A stretch of DNA of 64,000 bases. Origin: Casuarina equisetifolia (taxonomy: Eukaryota; Streptophyta; Magnoliopsida; Fagales; Casuarinaceae). Shown here in pieces: positions 23,365 to 34,950 of this stretch. A program made the translations under genes and the position numbers. The DNA lies in the NCBI GenBank assembly GCA_028551475.1, contig CM052354.1:3703391-3767390 (forward strand). The letters run 5' to 3'. The notes under the pieces are model-generated. The model saw only the letters and a program-made list of their open reading frames with translations. It was not told the origin of the DNA and ran no database searches. Every line of letters begins with the position of its first letter. Position 1 is the stretch's first letter.

Positions 23365-25647
23365 TTACTGATTCTGAAGGGGACTCCCTTCCCTGACAAG
23401 CACAAATAGGCCACCATCTCCCCTTGAGATTCGAATGTCCTCGTCAAGGTATGAAATAAGTAGCCACGAAGCTGAACGGTTGCCTGGTATGGGAACCCGT
23501 AGAGGCGGCTGGCCGGAGATGACTCGTGATATACTCGCCACCGGCTCCTGCAGTGGAGCAACTGCTTGCCGCAGAGGTGACAGATTGATTTGCTGCCCAA
23601 ATAGATCCACATTTTCTGGGAGGTCAATGGCTGACTTTATCTCTGGAGGTGGAAAGGTACCTTCCTTAAATGCAACCTGAAAATGAATTTGTCCCCAGTG
23701 ACCATCCAGTTTGGATATTGCACAATAGTTTACTACAGCAATTTTGGCTCAAAAATTACCTGTATTCTTGAGGGACTTCGAACTTCAAAAGTAGCAGAAG
23801 CACTGAAAGACAAATCAGCAAAAGGGCCAGACAATGTGGTTGAGTTCACAATGGTAAGATTGCTGGTGTCAATTACTTGGCGTATCTCTTTCACTTTCAG
23901 CAAAGGTGATGCCCCTGCAGCGAGGAGGGGCAACAGCTCAGAAAATGCTGTGTACCTGATCAGTTGGGAAACAAAAGAGTGTGAAAAATCAGAATCAGGA
24001 GAGAAGGAAAATTTGTGTTGTACACATTGATAATCAAGAAATGATATAATAACAATCCATTCAGTAAATGGAACAAACAGTAAAAATCCAAATGAATGTT
24101 AGGACCAGGATTTGATTTACTAAAAATGAAACGTGAAGCTTGCTATGACACACATGGAATGCAATCACAATTTATCTAGAACTGCCTTAATAGAGCAGTA
24201 ACACTCATAGAAATAAGGACATTCCTTCAGAACAATATATGGAAAAAGAGGATAGGCCATTTGGAAAAGGAACGTTTGAATGCTTGTTCTTGGAAGATGC
24301 CATTCTTGACCTACCATTTTGAATGGCAAAACATCACTTTGAAACATCTTGATGAAGGCCAAAGTCCAAATATGATCAGACTCTGATGTACTTGCACTAC
24401 TTAATTGAAGATACTAAATACTATGACAAAACCATATACAGATGCATTTCCTTTTCTGATGAGTAATTAATGAACTCATTAAAAAACAGAGTGATCTCAA
24501 GTATGCAGGAGATACACAAAAGTAACACTTGTTTGGAGAAGAAACAAAAAAGGAGGGAAAAGAGGGAGATGGAGTACTGCTCAAAACAGTCATCTGAACA
24601 CACACATCACCTTCTTCCAAGCATTCAAATTTAAGAGATATGGTTCAAGTTCAAACTGTCAGATCTGTTTGGTATGCAAATTAAAACTCAGTCAAAACAA
24701 AAATCAAAATGGACCCAGCTTTAACTAGTCCTCAGACTTCCACTACTTTAGCATCTTGTGCCCATTAGTCTTTCCTTTCTCATGGCAAATAAGGACTCCT
24801 TAGAACTCAAATCACACAGCCTCAACCAGTCTTGCATAGTTTTTCCCATTTAAGGCTCCTGTATGAGAAGACCATTCACTTTTTGAATCCAAAACTAGAA
24901 CTGAGCACCGAGTTAAAACAACGTTAAATTAGTCAATAACGCGTTCATCACCTCAAAACCTTCAGTGAAGCCAGCAAAAGCATATCGAAAAATGAAACTC
25001 ATTCAAAACCTAAATGGTAATTTATATAGTAATTGAAACTACCCTATTCAACTCAAGACAAGCACAGAAATCCAAAGGGATAAATCAACTCACAGCAAGA
25101 TCCAGTTGCCGTCCAGAGCCGCTGGAGACTCAGTCGGCGCTGGCGTCGGATTCATCGCCTCCAACTGAGTCACCAGCTCCGACACCTCGGCCCTCACCTC
25201 CGGGCCAGCTCTGAACCCCAACTCCGTCCCGTAAATCGTGTCCACCAAGCACCGCTTCAGCTCCGCACGCTTAGTCGCCAAACTATCTTCCTCCGCGACG
25301 TCCACCCTCCCCTTCACCGCCTCCGCAGCAGCCGGGCTACCGTTACCTACAGCTACATAACCATCCTCCGAGTCCCCGCCCCACTCGTCGTCGATCTTGG
25401 CCGGGTCCGGCGCAGAATCAGGTTCTGGGTCCGGCTCCGTTGGCTCCCCCCACTCATCGGAGAGCCGGGGGTTGGGCGAAGGATCGGAGGTGGAAGAACG
25501 GGCGAGGAGGAGGGAGGCAGGGGTTCCTCTAAGGAAAGGACTTCTGGGGTTTGAGACAGAGAGGAGAGGAAGCAGTTTACCGGATGTACAGATTCTGGAG
25601 ACGACAGGAAGGTGTGACGGTGGAGTGGTGGTGAAGAGAAGAGCCAT
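23365..25647 (-). CDS. PAP3: Plastid-lipid-associated protein (fibrillin), PAP3/FBN2 type
   Basis: Chloroplast fibrillin of plastoglobules and thylakoids, a lipocalin-like lipid-binding family linked to photoprotection and plastid lipid and jasmonate metabolism (family knowledge). Exons on the minus strand: 25094-25647, 23760-23955 and 23365-23676; total 353 residues. Residues 1-50 are Ser/Leu/Arg-rich, like a chloroplast transit peptide. A variable acidic stretch carries two DEWG motifs (about 64-90), a hallmark of this subgroup. The PAP/fibrillin domain starts near 128 (LKRCLVDTIYGTELGFRAG), includes DGNWILLYTAFSELLPLLAA across the first junction, and ends with SWLLISYLDEDIRISRGDGG. The start at MALLF is chosen by family match; the frame is open upstream. 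The gene is convergent with NOG1. Confidence 0.94.
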
Positions 25648-25759
25648 GGCGTTCGACGGCGCTACAGTGTGTAGTGGGACTGATTCTGCTTTCCGTCTGG
25701 AAATCAAATGTCGTGAATTTGTCTTAAAATATATAAACAATAAAAAAATCACTTCTTGT

Positions 25760-26970
25760 TAGCCACAAAAATTAGAGGATTTTAGTCAACAACTTTGTTG
25801 CAAGAACAATAAAATTTTTTAGAAGATCAATAATTGAAGTGGTGTGAAAAATGATGTAATTATACCACTTACGAGATTGGATTTGACATAAAATTTATAT
25901 TCAATTTAAAAGTTATCTTAAAAGAGAAATATTTACTATATTTAAACATCCTTATATGATTTTTTATTATTAATATGAGACTCCCTTGATACCAACTTCA
26001 ATCTCTTCTCTAAAAATAATTTTTTTTAGGTAATAATCTTTTACATGATAAGTAATAATATATTTTTAAAGAAATTAGTAGCACGAGATTCTAGATTTTT
26101 GTGAGGAAGTACTAACAAAGTTCACAATCGATGCATTTCCTGACAGCAAAGAACAATTTGGACCACATGCTAAGTTTACTGTAATTGTCCTGCCACATCC
26201 AACTTTCAATATACAACACAAGAAATCAATATTATTATTATTATCATCATTTTAGGTATGTGCAGGTACCTTTTGTTTTTCTTCTTCCACAGATAATCTA
26301 TCCGGAAGTACAGAATCTTGAGAGCCCATTTCAGGCTTTAAAATTTAGCATTAATGGGAGATGAAAGAAAGTTTGTTTGATGGATAAATGATGAGTTTGG
26401 TATTTTTGTAAGAGAGCTTAATTCTATAATTGTGCTACATAAGATCTTAGCATCATGTATAGTTCTAGTCACAAAACATGTAATTTCACCTTATAATAGT
26501 CATTAGGAGGTGAAAGGCATAGGAATATTCAAAATTACTCATTATATGTTATAGAATTCTCTCTATATATAAATAAATCATCATAATCCTTATGAACTAG
26601 TTTTAAAAAGAAAACAAGCTTTAATAACTTTCTATCAAATCCTTAAAAACCAATGTATACTTCTAAGAATGGTGTGCTTTGGTGCAACTAATAGACTTTA
26701 AACATTAGAGATAGAAAAAGATTAGAGAGAACAAGAGAAAAGCAATGGGGTTGTGAGTTTGAAAAGTGATACACACTTAGTGAATGTCAAAAAATAAATT
26801 GGATTTTAAGTCTAAATCCTTTCTTCTTTGATATTAGAGTTGCTATTGTGGCTACAACAAATATGAAGTTCATTGGGTGAATAGCTGAATTGCTTTCTTT
26901 CTTATAATTCATTGTTTTTCTAAGTTCTTTCTTTTATTTAGTCATGGTGATTGCTTAGTGATATAGTTGA
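25760..26970. other. Intergenic, AT-rich
   Basis: Upstream of the PAP3-type gene. It contains short simple runs, such as an ATT/ATC stretch near 26230-26250, and no coding-like frame. It may include more of the decayed retroelement to its right, but nothing can be recognised by eye. Confidence 0.55.
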
Positions 26971-26979
26971 TTCAAACCT

Positions 26980-27720
26980 TCAACATATAAAACATATGTG
27001 GTGAGATAGAGAGTTACCTATAGTGATAAAACCATTGATGATTTCTTTAGAATTATCTCTAAGTGAAACCTTACCTTCATCTACTTCAATAAAGCTAATG
27101 AAGTGTTCTTTGTTGCCTATCATATGTTTTGAGCACTTACTATCCAAGTACAAGTCCATTTGTATAGTTTCGCCTTCTTCCAAGTGATACAATACAAACA
27201 AATTTATCTTTAATTTTAGTAGTACCCACATTTTATTAGGTCCTTATGAGTTAACTTTTTTCATTCCTTTAAGAATCCACACTCTTTTTATAATATATTG
27301 CCTTTTGAGTTTTATGGCACATTTATTTATAAAGTGACCATAGAATTTGTAATAATGACACTTGTTGGTAAATTCATCCATATGAGAAACATGCAATAAA
27401 CAAGATGCATTAAACATGGAACCAAAATTTCTATTGTTGAGTTTTGGTTTATATTCTAAACTAGCTTTATCATATAGTCCTTGTTATGAGTTAATAATTT
27501 TATCAATTATGTTACTATCTTTTGTGAAATTATTTGAGATTTACTTTATTCCTTCTAACTCATTTTTCAAATTCTTCAATTTTTTCTTCTAGCAAGTTAT
27601 CATTAGTTTTATTCTCAATAGTTTTGGTTTTAACAACCTTTTGTCTATCTTTTTAATTCTCAAATCGTTATTTTCTTGTTTTAGAGTTTCTTCCATACAA
27701 AATATTTTTCTTTTTTAATA
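26980..27720 (-). mobile_element. Decayed Ty1/Copia gag-protease fragment
   Basis: Reading leftwards on the minus strand gives the Copia order. Gag-like Glu/Lys/Leu coiled sequence lies near 27530-27720. A zinc knuckle at about 27310-27375 reads KCHYYKFYGHFINKCAIK, with the second cysteine of CX2CX4HX4C replaced by tyrosine. A protease block near 27110-27170 reads DLYLDSKCSKHMIGNKEHF, where the usual active-site DSG has become DSK. Stops and frameshifts are frequent. No LTRs were identified around it. It is a dead fragment. Confidence 0.75.
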
Positions 27721-28002
27721 ATCTGTTCAAAACATTGAAATCATCTAGAAGCACATTAAAAGTTGCTTATAATTCTACAAAGTTAAAATTTTATTAGGTA
27801 AGTGATACACACATAAGTCAGTCCATATTAACTATTAAGAAACTATATACTCACTTTATTAGACCAATATGAAGTCTATTAATATAAGCCCATCAGAATT
27901 GAACTAACAAACAAACTCTATAAATAATACTATAAAGATAAGAGAAACCATAGGTTTTTTTTATAACAAGAGAGAATAAATGATCTATAATTCTAACCAA
28001 GG

Positions 28003-28180
28003 TATGTGTTTTTTTTTGTTATTATCTTATTCATAATATTTCATCTGTTGTTCATGATATTTTCGAAGATCAGATTGCATATTGCAAATCTTTACTATGA
28101 ATTCAGAGAACAATATGTGTTTTTTGTTCTTATCTTATTTATAATATTTCATTCCTTGTTCAATATTTCATTCCTTGTTC
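28003..28180 (+). repeat. Small AT-rich tandem duplications
   Basis: A 50-base block at 28003-28053 recurs at 28114-28161, and inside the second copy a 19-base unit is perfectly tandem (28143-28161, 28162-28180). An open frame across it is a by-product of low complexity. Confidence 0.6.
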
Positions 28181-28284
28181 TTAGTGTTCTAGATTTTATC
28201 TATGCAGATATTGAGTTTTTTTTTAATCTTATTAGAGACAAGTTATTGCTTAATGTAGAATCAGTTTTTGTTTGATATGTTGTT

Positions 28285-28750
28285 TTGATAGGTTACCCAA
28301 AAGTTGAGATGGTGAAAAATCCAATTTTTTGTCCGTTACTCAAATTAGAAAAACAATTCTCCTCTTTGCGCAGCCACTCTTGCCACCTCGCGATAAAGCC
28401 TTCTCGTAATCTCCGAAGGCCATTTGACCCTCTGCCGACTGATGTTCGGTTGGTCTATCCATATCTGGTGTCGGCAAAGGCTCATATGTCCAAATTGGGA
28501 GTCGGCGGCACGGCTTTGACCCGATTTGCTTGGCTGTTGCTTCCTCCTGTTGTTTTTGGCTGATTAGGCAAATGTTCCGTGCGTCAGCCGTGTGCCGACT
28601 TGCACTAAGAGGCCGGAACCGGACTGATCGGCGTAAATGGGACCGAACCCGCCGACACGGGGTCCGAACCGACCGAACTGGGTTTGAACTAGTCTGGAGG
28701 CGCGTGGGATTTCACATTTGCGCCCATTTGGACAATAATATTCATTAGAA
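28285..28750. other. GC-rich island in AT-rich DNA, unidentified
   Basis: About 460 bases with far higher GC than either flank, including clustered CCGAACCGACCGAAC and GTCGGC-type motifs near 28600-28690. Two overlapping open frames occur on the plus strand, but neither protein is recognised. It could be a retroelement leader or LTR piece, or a captured gene fragment; the sequence does not decide. Confidence 0.45.
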
Positions 28751-28759
28751 TCTGCTTAA

Positions 28760-29540
28760 CATTCTAGCATACACTTGGTATTTTTGGGTATTCTAAAAAT
28801 CAAGAATTGACATTTTTTAAATTGGTTTATTGCATTTTTAAGTGTTTTATACAGTATTGAAAACATGTGTTATATTGTAGTAGCTATAGGCATTATGTAT
28901 AACATATTCATTTGTTGAAATATGCATAAATGTTTTGACATATATTGGTTTACTGGAAGTTTTAGAACACTTGTATGATTAAATTATGAATTGGGAAATG
29001 TTGTTTAACATGTAATTTTGTCCATCAAGTTTAAATTACATGTATGATTTATGAGTAACGTAAAATATATGTTGCAATATGAGAGAGTTCTATGATTCAA
29101 TTAGATTGTAGCTACTAAAAGTGACACACCTAGTTAGGTAGGTAGATATTGTTCTCATGTAATAGAGAGATGTTTACAGTTCTAAAGTGTGATTATAATT
29201 CCAAAATGGGTGACTATGTGTTGGAACTTAAAGGGATACATGATTAACATGTGTAAGTTTTAACTGATTAGGGTTTTGCACACAAGCACAATACAAGATT
29301 TATAAGCACAAAATAAATAATATGTGAATAGAATAAAGCTTGGGATCTCCTTCTAGGAACAAACGAAAGAGGAATATATGAGTACAAGAACAAGCCATCC
29401 CCCCTTTTGAACGGGTCACACAGCCTGTTCAATCAGGCTATGAGGTAATTGCGGTGTAGTAGGTGGAAAGATGTACTTGATGTGTGGTTTTGCAGATAAT
29501 CTGAGGAGGTTCATTCTTTATAGAGGTAAAACCATTGAGT
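28760..29540. other. Intergenic, AT-rich
   Basis: Unique-looking AT-rich sequence with no coding-like frame. It leads into the inverted duplication that begins near 29543. Confidence 0.5.
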
Positions 29541-29542
29541 GC

Positions 29543-30034
29543 AGGTGAAGGGCTTTGCCTAAATGAAGGAAAAGATTTGGGAACAAACTCTTGCAAGCGT
29601 GAAGAAGGAAAGTTTGAAGCCATTCGCGTAAGTTCCCACACAATGAGCTTCTTGTCTCCACGGTTCTAGCCATTGTACTTGTTGGAAGATTAAAATATTC
29701 AGTCCCACATTGGGTAAGGTGACAGGAGAGCCTGACCTTATAAACTTCCGCTAACAACCCACTATTACACAGTTATGTGTTTTAGTTGGACCTTTTCAAT
29801 TTCTATTAGTACTCAAAAGATGACCACCGTCCTCAACCTTGTATGGCCTTTGTGAACTCGTGACCATTTTTACGGACCCATTTTTCACTGGCTACAATCA
29901 CACGACCTTTTCTCCCTAAAGACCATCAAAATTCCTTTGGCAATATGATTCTCACAAACAATGATGTTTGAAGGTGCGATGCCAAAGAAATATTGGGTGG
30001 GCACTTTCCTCACTGAAGTCTTTCTAATCAATAG
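29543..30034 (+). repeat. Inverted duplication, left arm
   Basis: This segment matches the reverse complement of 30171-30650. Shared blocks in order include GGAACAAACT.TTGCAAGCGTG, AAGGAAAGTTTGAAGCCATTC, CTTCTTGTCTCCAC.GTTC, AAGATGACCAC.GT, CTTTGTGAACT and GCGATGCCAAAGA. The arm ends in a Copia integrase remnant (see 29961-30035) and is interrupted by an LTR-like insertion at 29680-29808. The part outside the integrase resembles a decayed protein-coding segment that I do not recognise. Confidence 0.75.
29680..29808 (+). mobile_element. 129-bp LTR-like insertion (TRIM/solo-LTR type) with 5-bp target duplication
   Basis: It begins TGTTGGAAGATT, continues with a CCCACATTGGG box common at the start of small plant LTRs, and has a TTATAAA box. 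It is flanked by GTACT at 29675-29679 and 29809-29813. The right arm of the inverted duplication lacks it, so it inserted after that duplication. The right end reads ATTA rather than the expected ..CA, probably by mutation. Confidence 0.65.
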
Positions 30035-30060
30035 ACTGTCAATTCCTCCTCTCAAAAATA
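29961..30060 (+). pseudogene. Copia integrase remnant (plus)
   Basis: The translation contains MPKKYWVGTFLTEVFLINRL, matching the Copia integrase region normally reading like MPK.FW...LTA.YLINR. Only about 30 residues survive. A similar remnant on the same strand lies near 30750-30845, with a stop replacing the first Trp region, and an inverted one at 30171-30223. Confidence 0.7.
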
Positions 30061-30170
30061 TGCTTAAAAAGCAGAAGGCATGCACAGCCAAAGGAGAAAA
30101 TCTGAAGGTTTTCTACGCAACAGTTCACAGGGTGTTTTGTTGTTTGAATTTGGACTGCAACAAGTTATAG

Positions 30171-30650
30171 ATTAGAAAGATTGCAGTGAGGAAAGTGTGC
30201 ATCTAATATATCTTTGGCATCGCTAAGCATTTCGGTATCATTTTCCATCTGTTGAAGAATATCACGGCAAATGTCATGGGGGTTAAAAAAAAGATGCAGC
30301 AAAAAATTTGATGGTATCTGAGGAGTAAAGGTCATGAGCATAATTGATAAAAATGGGGGTTACCAGTTCACAAAGGGCCATACAAAGTTGGGAACCGTGG
30401 TCATCTTCTGTAATCCTTAAAATCGGTACAATGGCTTGAACTGTGGAGACAAGAAGTTCACGGGGAACTTACAGTACCAACAATTATCTTCTGTGTGAAT
30501 GACATGTGAATGGCTTCAAACTTTCCTTCTATCACACGCTTGCAACAGTTTGTTCCCGGATCTTTTCCTTCCACACTCTAAAACCATAGCTCCACAAGAA
30601 AGTTCCCACCATGGCCTTTAGGCAGAACGCTTTGCCTTCACTCAATTCTC
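30171..30650 (-). repeat. Inverted duplication, right arm
   Basis: Reverse-complement partner of 29543-30034, separated from it by about 136 bases. Its minus-strand translation near 30520-30650 gives AFCLKAMVGTFLWSYGF and VWKEKIREQTVASV, a coding-looking stretch I cannot assign. A further inverted pair, 30050-30150 versus about 30835-30935, overlaps the spacer, so the whole 29.5-31.0 kb block is a nested mosaic. Confidence 0.7.
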
Positions 30651-30749
30651 TACTTCTATTAAGAAAGAACTTCCTGATAGTATCTGCAGGCTCGTAGTTA
30701 AGAACACCTGGGACCTCTGTTTTCCCACATTGATGATTTTCGAGAACAA

Positions 30750-30845
30750 TGAAGTTTGTAGCCGGAATGACAGAAAAATATTGAGTGGACACTTTGCTTA
30801 CTGCAATCTTTCTGATCAATAGACTACCTAATCGAAAATTAAACA
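30750..30845 (+). pseudogene. Copia integrase remnant, second plus-strand copy
   Basis: Plus-strand translation gives a VDTLLTAIFLINRLPNR-like block after an in-frame stop. It is the same integrase segment as 29961-30060 but lacks a complete frame. Confidence 0.6.
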
Positions 30846-30880
30846 ATTAAACACCCTTTAAGCTGTTGTATGGAAAATCT

Positions 30881-31072
30881 TCAGCTTACTCCTACAGCTG
30901 GGCATGCTTTTTGCCTCTTCAACATCCTTCTGCATCCCAATATGTTCTTAGCAGCATTCTGGGGAACCAGTAGCCATGTTTTGTTGCGTAGCAAGGCTGA
31001 CATCTCATACTGCATTACTAAGCGCCAGTTAGTGTCCATGGCGCGATCGAGAGTGAAAGGCAAAGGTGGCAT
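30881..31072 (-). pseudogene. Copia reverse-transcriptase N-terminal remnant (minus)
   Basis: The minus-strand translation reads DTNWRLVMQYEMSALLRNKT followed by WLLVPQNAAKNILGCR. This is the Copia RT entry block (W..AM..E..AL..N.TW.LVP....I.GC.W), with the final GCKW altered. It is antiparallel to the neighbouring integrase pieces, so these fragments do not belong to one intact element. Confidence 0.8.
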
Positions 31073-31099
31073 GGCATATCTTGGTTTGGGTTAAGCAAC

Positions 31100-34000
31100 T
31101 CTGGAGATACTACGTTTTGTCATGGGGTGTGTCTGCTGGGAGTTTCAAACATAGAAACAGTGAGTTTCACATTGGCTTGTCTCCTTCACGCTATAAGCTT
31201 CTTCCAAGCAATATTTGTTTATCTTTTCTTTTTTTTTTTTTTTTTCTCTTAACGCATGATAACAACTCTTTCTCTGTTCTCTCTACCGTCTTCTTCTTAA
31301 CAAACTGGGTTTTTGACAAATTGCAATGGGAAGATGAGAAGTAACTTTGCAAATGTTGTGAGTTTTACTCTTTCGCTAATGCTTGGCTAGTTGAAGTGAT
31401 TTTCTACAGAAAAATAAAAGAATAAATTTTGCACAGTGAGGGCTACAAAATTTGAACAAAAACATTATTGTCCAGTCTAAAATTTTGTTTGTGAGTTGAA
31501 GCTAAATTTTAGATTAGTCTTTGTGGTTCATGAAGAACAGCTGTACTTTTGAATTTTGCTTCTTTTAAATTGGTGAGTTTTGATTAAGAAATTGACACAT
31601 TATATGACGTCTTGAAGCTTATAGTTTGTTGGATAAATTTAATACTTATATTCTTGATTGTGTAGTGCTAAGCTATAAACTATATCTCTTTTGCACCTTG
31701 TTAAAATATTTACTGTCAAATGCCTCAAAATCCATATCTATCTATTCGGAAGAGTTGTGAGTTTGAATATTATTAATTGAATATACTCATTGATTAAATC
31801 AGCCCATTATTGAAGTGCTAGCTTGTTGTTACTACATGGATTATACACTTAATACTTATTCCTTATTCATCCATGTATATTTGTGAGTTGGTTTATACTT
31901 ACATGTTAAACTTAACTTTTTACACTCACATTGAAAAGATATTATCTTGTATGTTTGTGTGATAATAACATATTCTCTATCAAATATATTGATTGGTTTA
32001 TTGTTAGTGCAACTATAAATATTTGATTAAACATCTTACCTAATTGTCCAATAGTCAAGGAAAGAGCAATAGGTGGAGAAGATTCATATCATTTTTGTAT
32101 TACTCAGTACTAGAGAATTTTATTTATTTTATAATTGTACTAGTACTTGATAAGAAATAAACTTAACACTTACATCATTATAAATTTTTTATAAGATACT
32201 TGTTAAAGAAATTTCATTACTTATAAGGCCAAAGTCCAACCATCATGTTTATGATGTGAGATAATATTCACTTTTAATAAAGAAGATTAGTGTGACAAGC
32301 GATCTGTGTAGCAGGTGAGCATGCTAATACCCTTCTGATAGTGGTTTGATAAAGAGGTAGCACGGGACAGTAAAATTAAGTGCCCTGGACAATAGACGTT
32401 CGATTCATTAAGAGAGCTAGTCCCCTAGGGGTAAAATGATTGCATAAATTACTTCCATGTGTCTCTTTCCTCATTTATGCTTCCATGTGTCTCTTTGCTC
32501 ACGCCCTGTGTTCCTCAGCCAGCGTGTTTGATACCCCTGTCACTACCATGTCACATCTTTTCCGCTAATACAACATACGGGTCATTGGCCATTGAAAACG
32601 ACACAAAAAGGGCATAAGAGTTTTTAACTTTTGGTTCATTTTTTGTCTTATACATTGTTTATCTTTTGCATGTAGGGAGATTCATTATGAGCCACAAAAT
32701 AATAATGTAGTGAGACAGGTGAGAAAAAATGGGCCCCGACATCATAAACAAAAGTAAGAGAACAACCAACCAGCATAAAGAACATTAACCACGATAGAAC
32801 ATTCAGGGTCATTTCTCAAAGAAATCCTAAAATCCAGGTAGCTGTCTCTTTTGGGGAGGAAGTTGGAACCAAACAAAGAATAGATTTTGTTGTCATAGAG
32901 AAGCTTACCTCAGTAAATGCCATCTTCCTTGAAGTATTCTCGATATTGGGCTCTGATAAGATGATGAACAATCAACATTTGAAAATGTAGAAATCCGTTT
33001 AAACCCAAAACTTTAGATTTTACAATACATGTGGTATAATATACATTTTATCAACTAAAGTGCATGTTAGTAAGCTCATTTCCTATACAAAAATCAACTT
33101 AAATAGACAATGCTTCGTAAAAGATTTAGACAATTAACCTATGCCATACTTTTTTTTAACAAATTTCCTCAATCCTAGCTTTAAAAAATACTTTCCACTA
33201 TAATATTTATTTGCAAGTGAAGAGATATTATATTTAAACTTAAACTTTGGTATTATGTTGAAAAATTTAGTCTTATTTAATAATTAACTTTGTGATAGAA
33301 TGGATGGTGGCTGCTTTCACCCTCATTGCGAGAAAAGGACACGTCCAGGGTCCCAAGTGACATTGAGGTATCATAGGTGCTCAATTTACTCTGGAGAAAG
33401 ACGAGACGAAAATGGAGAACCTCAGGTTCTTATTATTGTACCAAACAGCCTTAAGCTCGTCCATCGTGGGGCCACCTGCAAAACAGTCACTAATTTCTCC
33501 CCAAGAGCAAAAATCTTTGTGCCCGTGTGGTGGCTTCTGATCTAACTAAACCAGACAAAGCTCCATCTTTTACCAAGCGTACTTAACATAACTGTTTGTC
33601 GGGAGATAAATACAATCCAGCTACAAATATACAAAAAGCCATGTAAATGATTTATGTGGTTAGAATTAATTTTCTGTACTGTGGAGTAACAATTTATTCT
33701 CAGTTTTGGATTTTTTATCTTTCCAGAAGTTACTATTATAATGTAATGACCCATCTGAAAATTTTAAGATAACATGTAGGACAATCTTATTACTTATAAG
33801 ACAAAAAGTTCACCTCATGTTTTCAATATGAAAAAATACCTACTTTCAATACTTCTTCTCATGTGTATATTGACACAAATATTATAGGTGGATAGAAGCC
33901 TTGCTTTAGAGTATGGGCAATGATCCATTTTCAAATTTTTTTTTTATGTAAGACAACACTTACCTTTAACAATTAGAATAAAATTGTCTCTATCTAATAG

Positions 34001-34630
34001 TCATTTCTTTAGGTATTGTAATGGTTTATGAAATTTAGGTATTGTAATAGTTTGTATACTAATACAACATGTACAAGATTTTTCAAAACCTCGTATTTGT
34101 AGTAACTTCAAGGGAAATCATAATTGAAAATATTATCATGTTATCCTCACTCATATTAATCACACAATGAATGGTTTGATGTAACCCCTATGAATTATGT
34201 GAGTTAGCCAATGACTAAAAGAATAGAACCTAGATGTATCTCATTCTTGAAAATGAGCACTTGAGAATATTCATATATGCTTGTCAATGAAAGTAGCTTG
34301 CCCAGTTAATTTACAACCAACCATCATATATTTTATTTTTATAATAATGTTTTTAGCATTTTAGTGACGTAAAATACTCTTTATATTATATAAATTGAGG
34401 GCTTATGAGAATCACACATTTTTTTTTCCATTTACAGAAAGTATCGCCCTATAAACCCAAACTCTATTACTAAAATTAAAAAGTTATTTTCTTCTTATAA
34501 ATTGACTAATAAAAAAGAAAATATATTTCATCTTGATGAAGTTTCACATATAAGTTTTAAGTAACGCAAAACATTATTAACCGTTTATAATGCTTAAGTT
34601 TATACAAATAATCTTTTGGCAAATATGGCA
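31100..34630. other. Intergenic, mostly AT-rich, with unassigned patches
   Basis: No gene is recognised. A poly-T tract lies at about 31231-31247. A 22-base unit (CTTCCATGTGTCTCTTT.CTCA) occurs at 32452-32473 and 32480-32501. A more balanced patch at 33300-33545 has an 81-codon frame from ATG that matches nothing I know. Similar AT-rich blocks around ACTTATAAG near 32218-32280 and 33780-33845 may be repeat-family copies. Confidence 0.5.
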
Positions 34631-34635
34631 ACTGT

Positions 34636-34950
34636 TCAAACTTCTCCACACCCATCACCCATAGTGTGGACGTACGGAAACATGTCGATCACTTCCCTCA
34701 ACTTGCTCGCAACTTCAGGGGTCAAAAGACAGTTGGAGAAGTGAGCAGCTAATTTAAAGCACTTGGATATATCGAGCTGGATTCCATCACTTCCAATTCT
34801 GTGATGAATAGACAGATTGATTCCTTCAATGTAAAGACATTGATGGCTAGAGGCAGTGAAATCCTCCGGCAATAGTTCGGAAGATTTTTCGATCAACTTT
34901 GAGGCAATCAACAAGGTCTTATGTAAGTCATGCTTGCGTGAGTGATGGTT
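34636..34950 (-). other. Coding-like fragment, protein not recognised
   Basis: About 100 codons on the minus strand are open to a stop at 34636, with balanced amino-acid use (for example EDFTASSHQCLYIEGINLSI and TPEVASKLREVIDMFPYV). No ATG starts it convincingly, and neighbouring DNA has no obvious further exons. It could be the last exon of an unrecognised gene or a gene relic. Confidence 0.3.

Noticed and set aside
25648..25752. In-frame upstream extension of the PAP3-type gene
   Set aside because: The start at 25647 gives a normal transit peptide and matches the family N-terminus; the extension runs into AT-rich promoter DNA.
28006..28275. 89-codon hydrophobic frame
   Set aside because: Phe/Ile/Leu-rich translation of AT-rich tandem repeats, not a membrane protein.
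32390..32420. GTTCGATTC resembling a tRNA T-loop
   Set aside because: No acceptor stem, anticodon arm or D-arm could be folded around it.
33300..33545. 81-codon plus-strand frame starting MDGGCFHPHCEK
   Set aside because: No family recognised, no splice-linked exons, and no promoter signs strong enough to call a gene.
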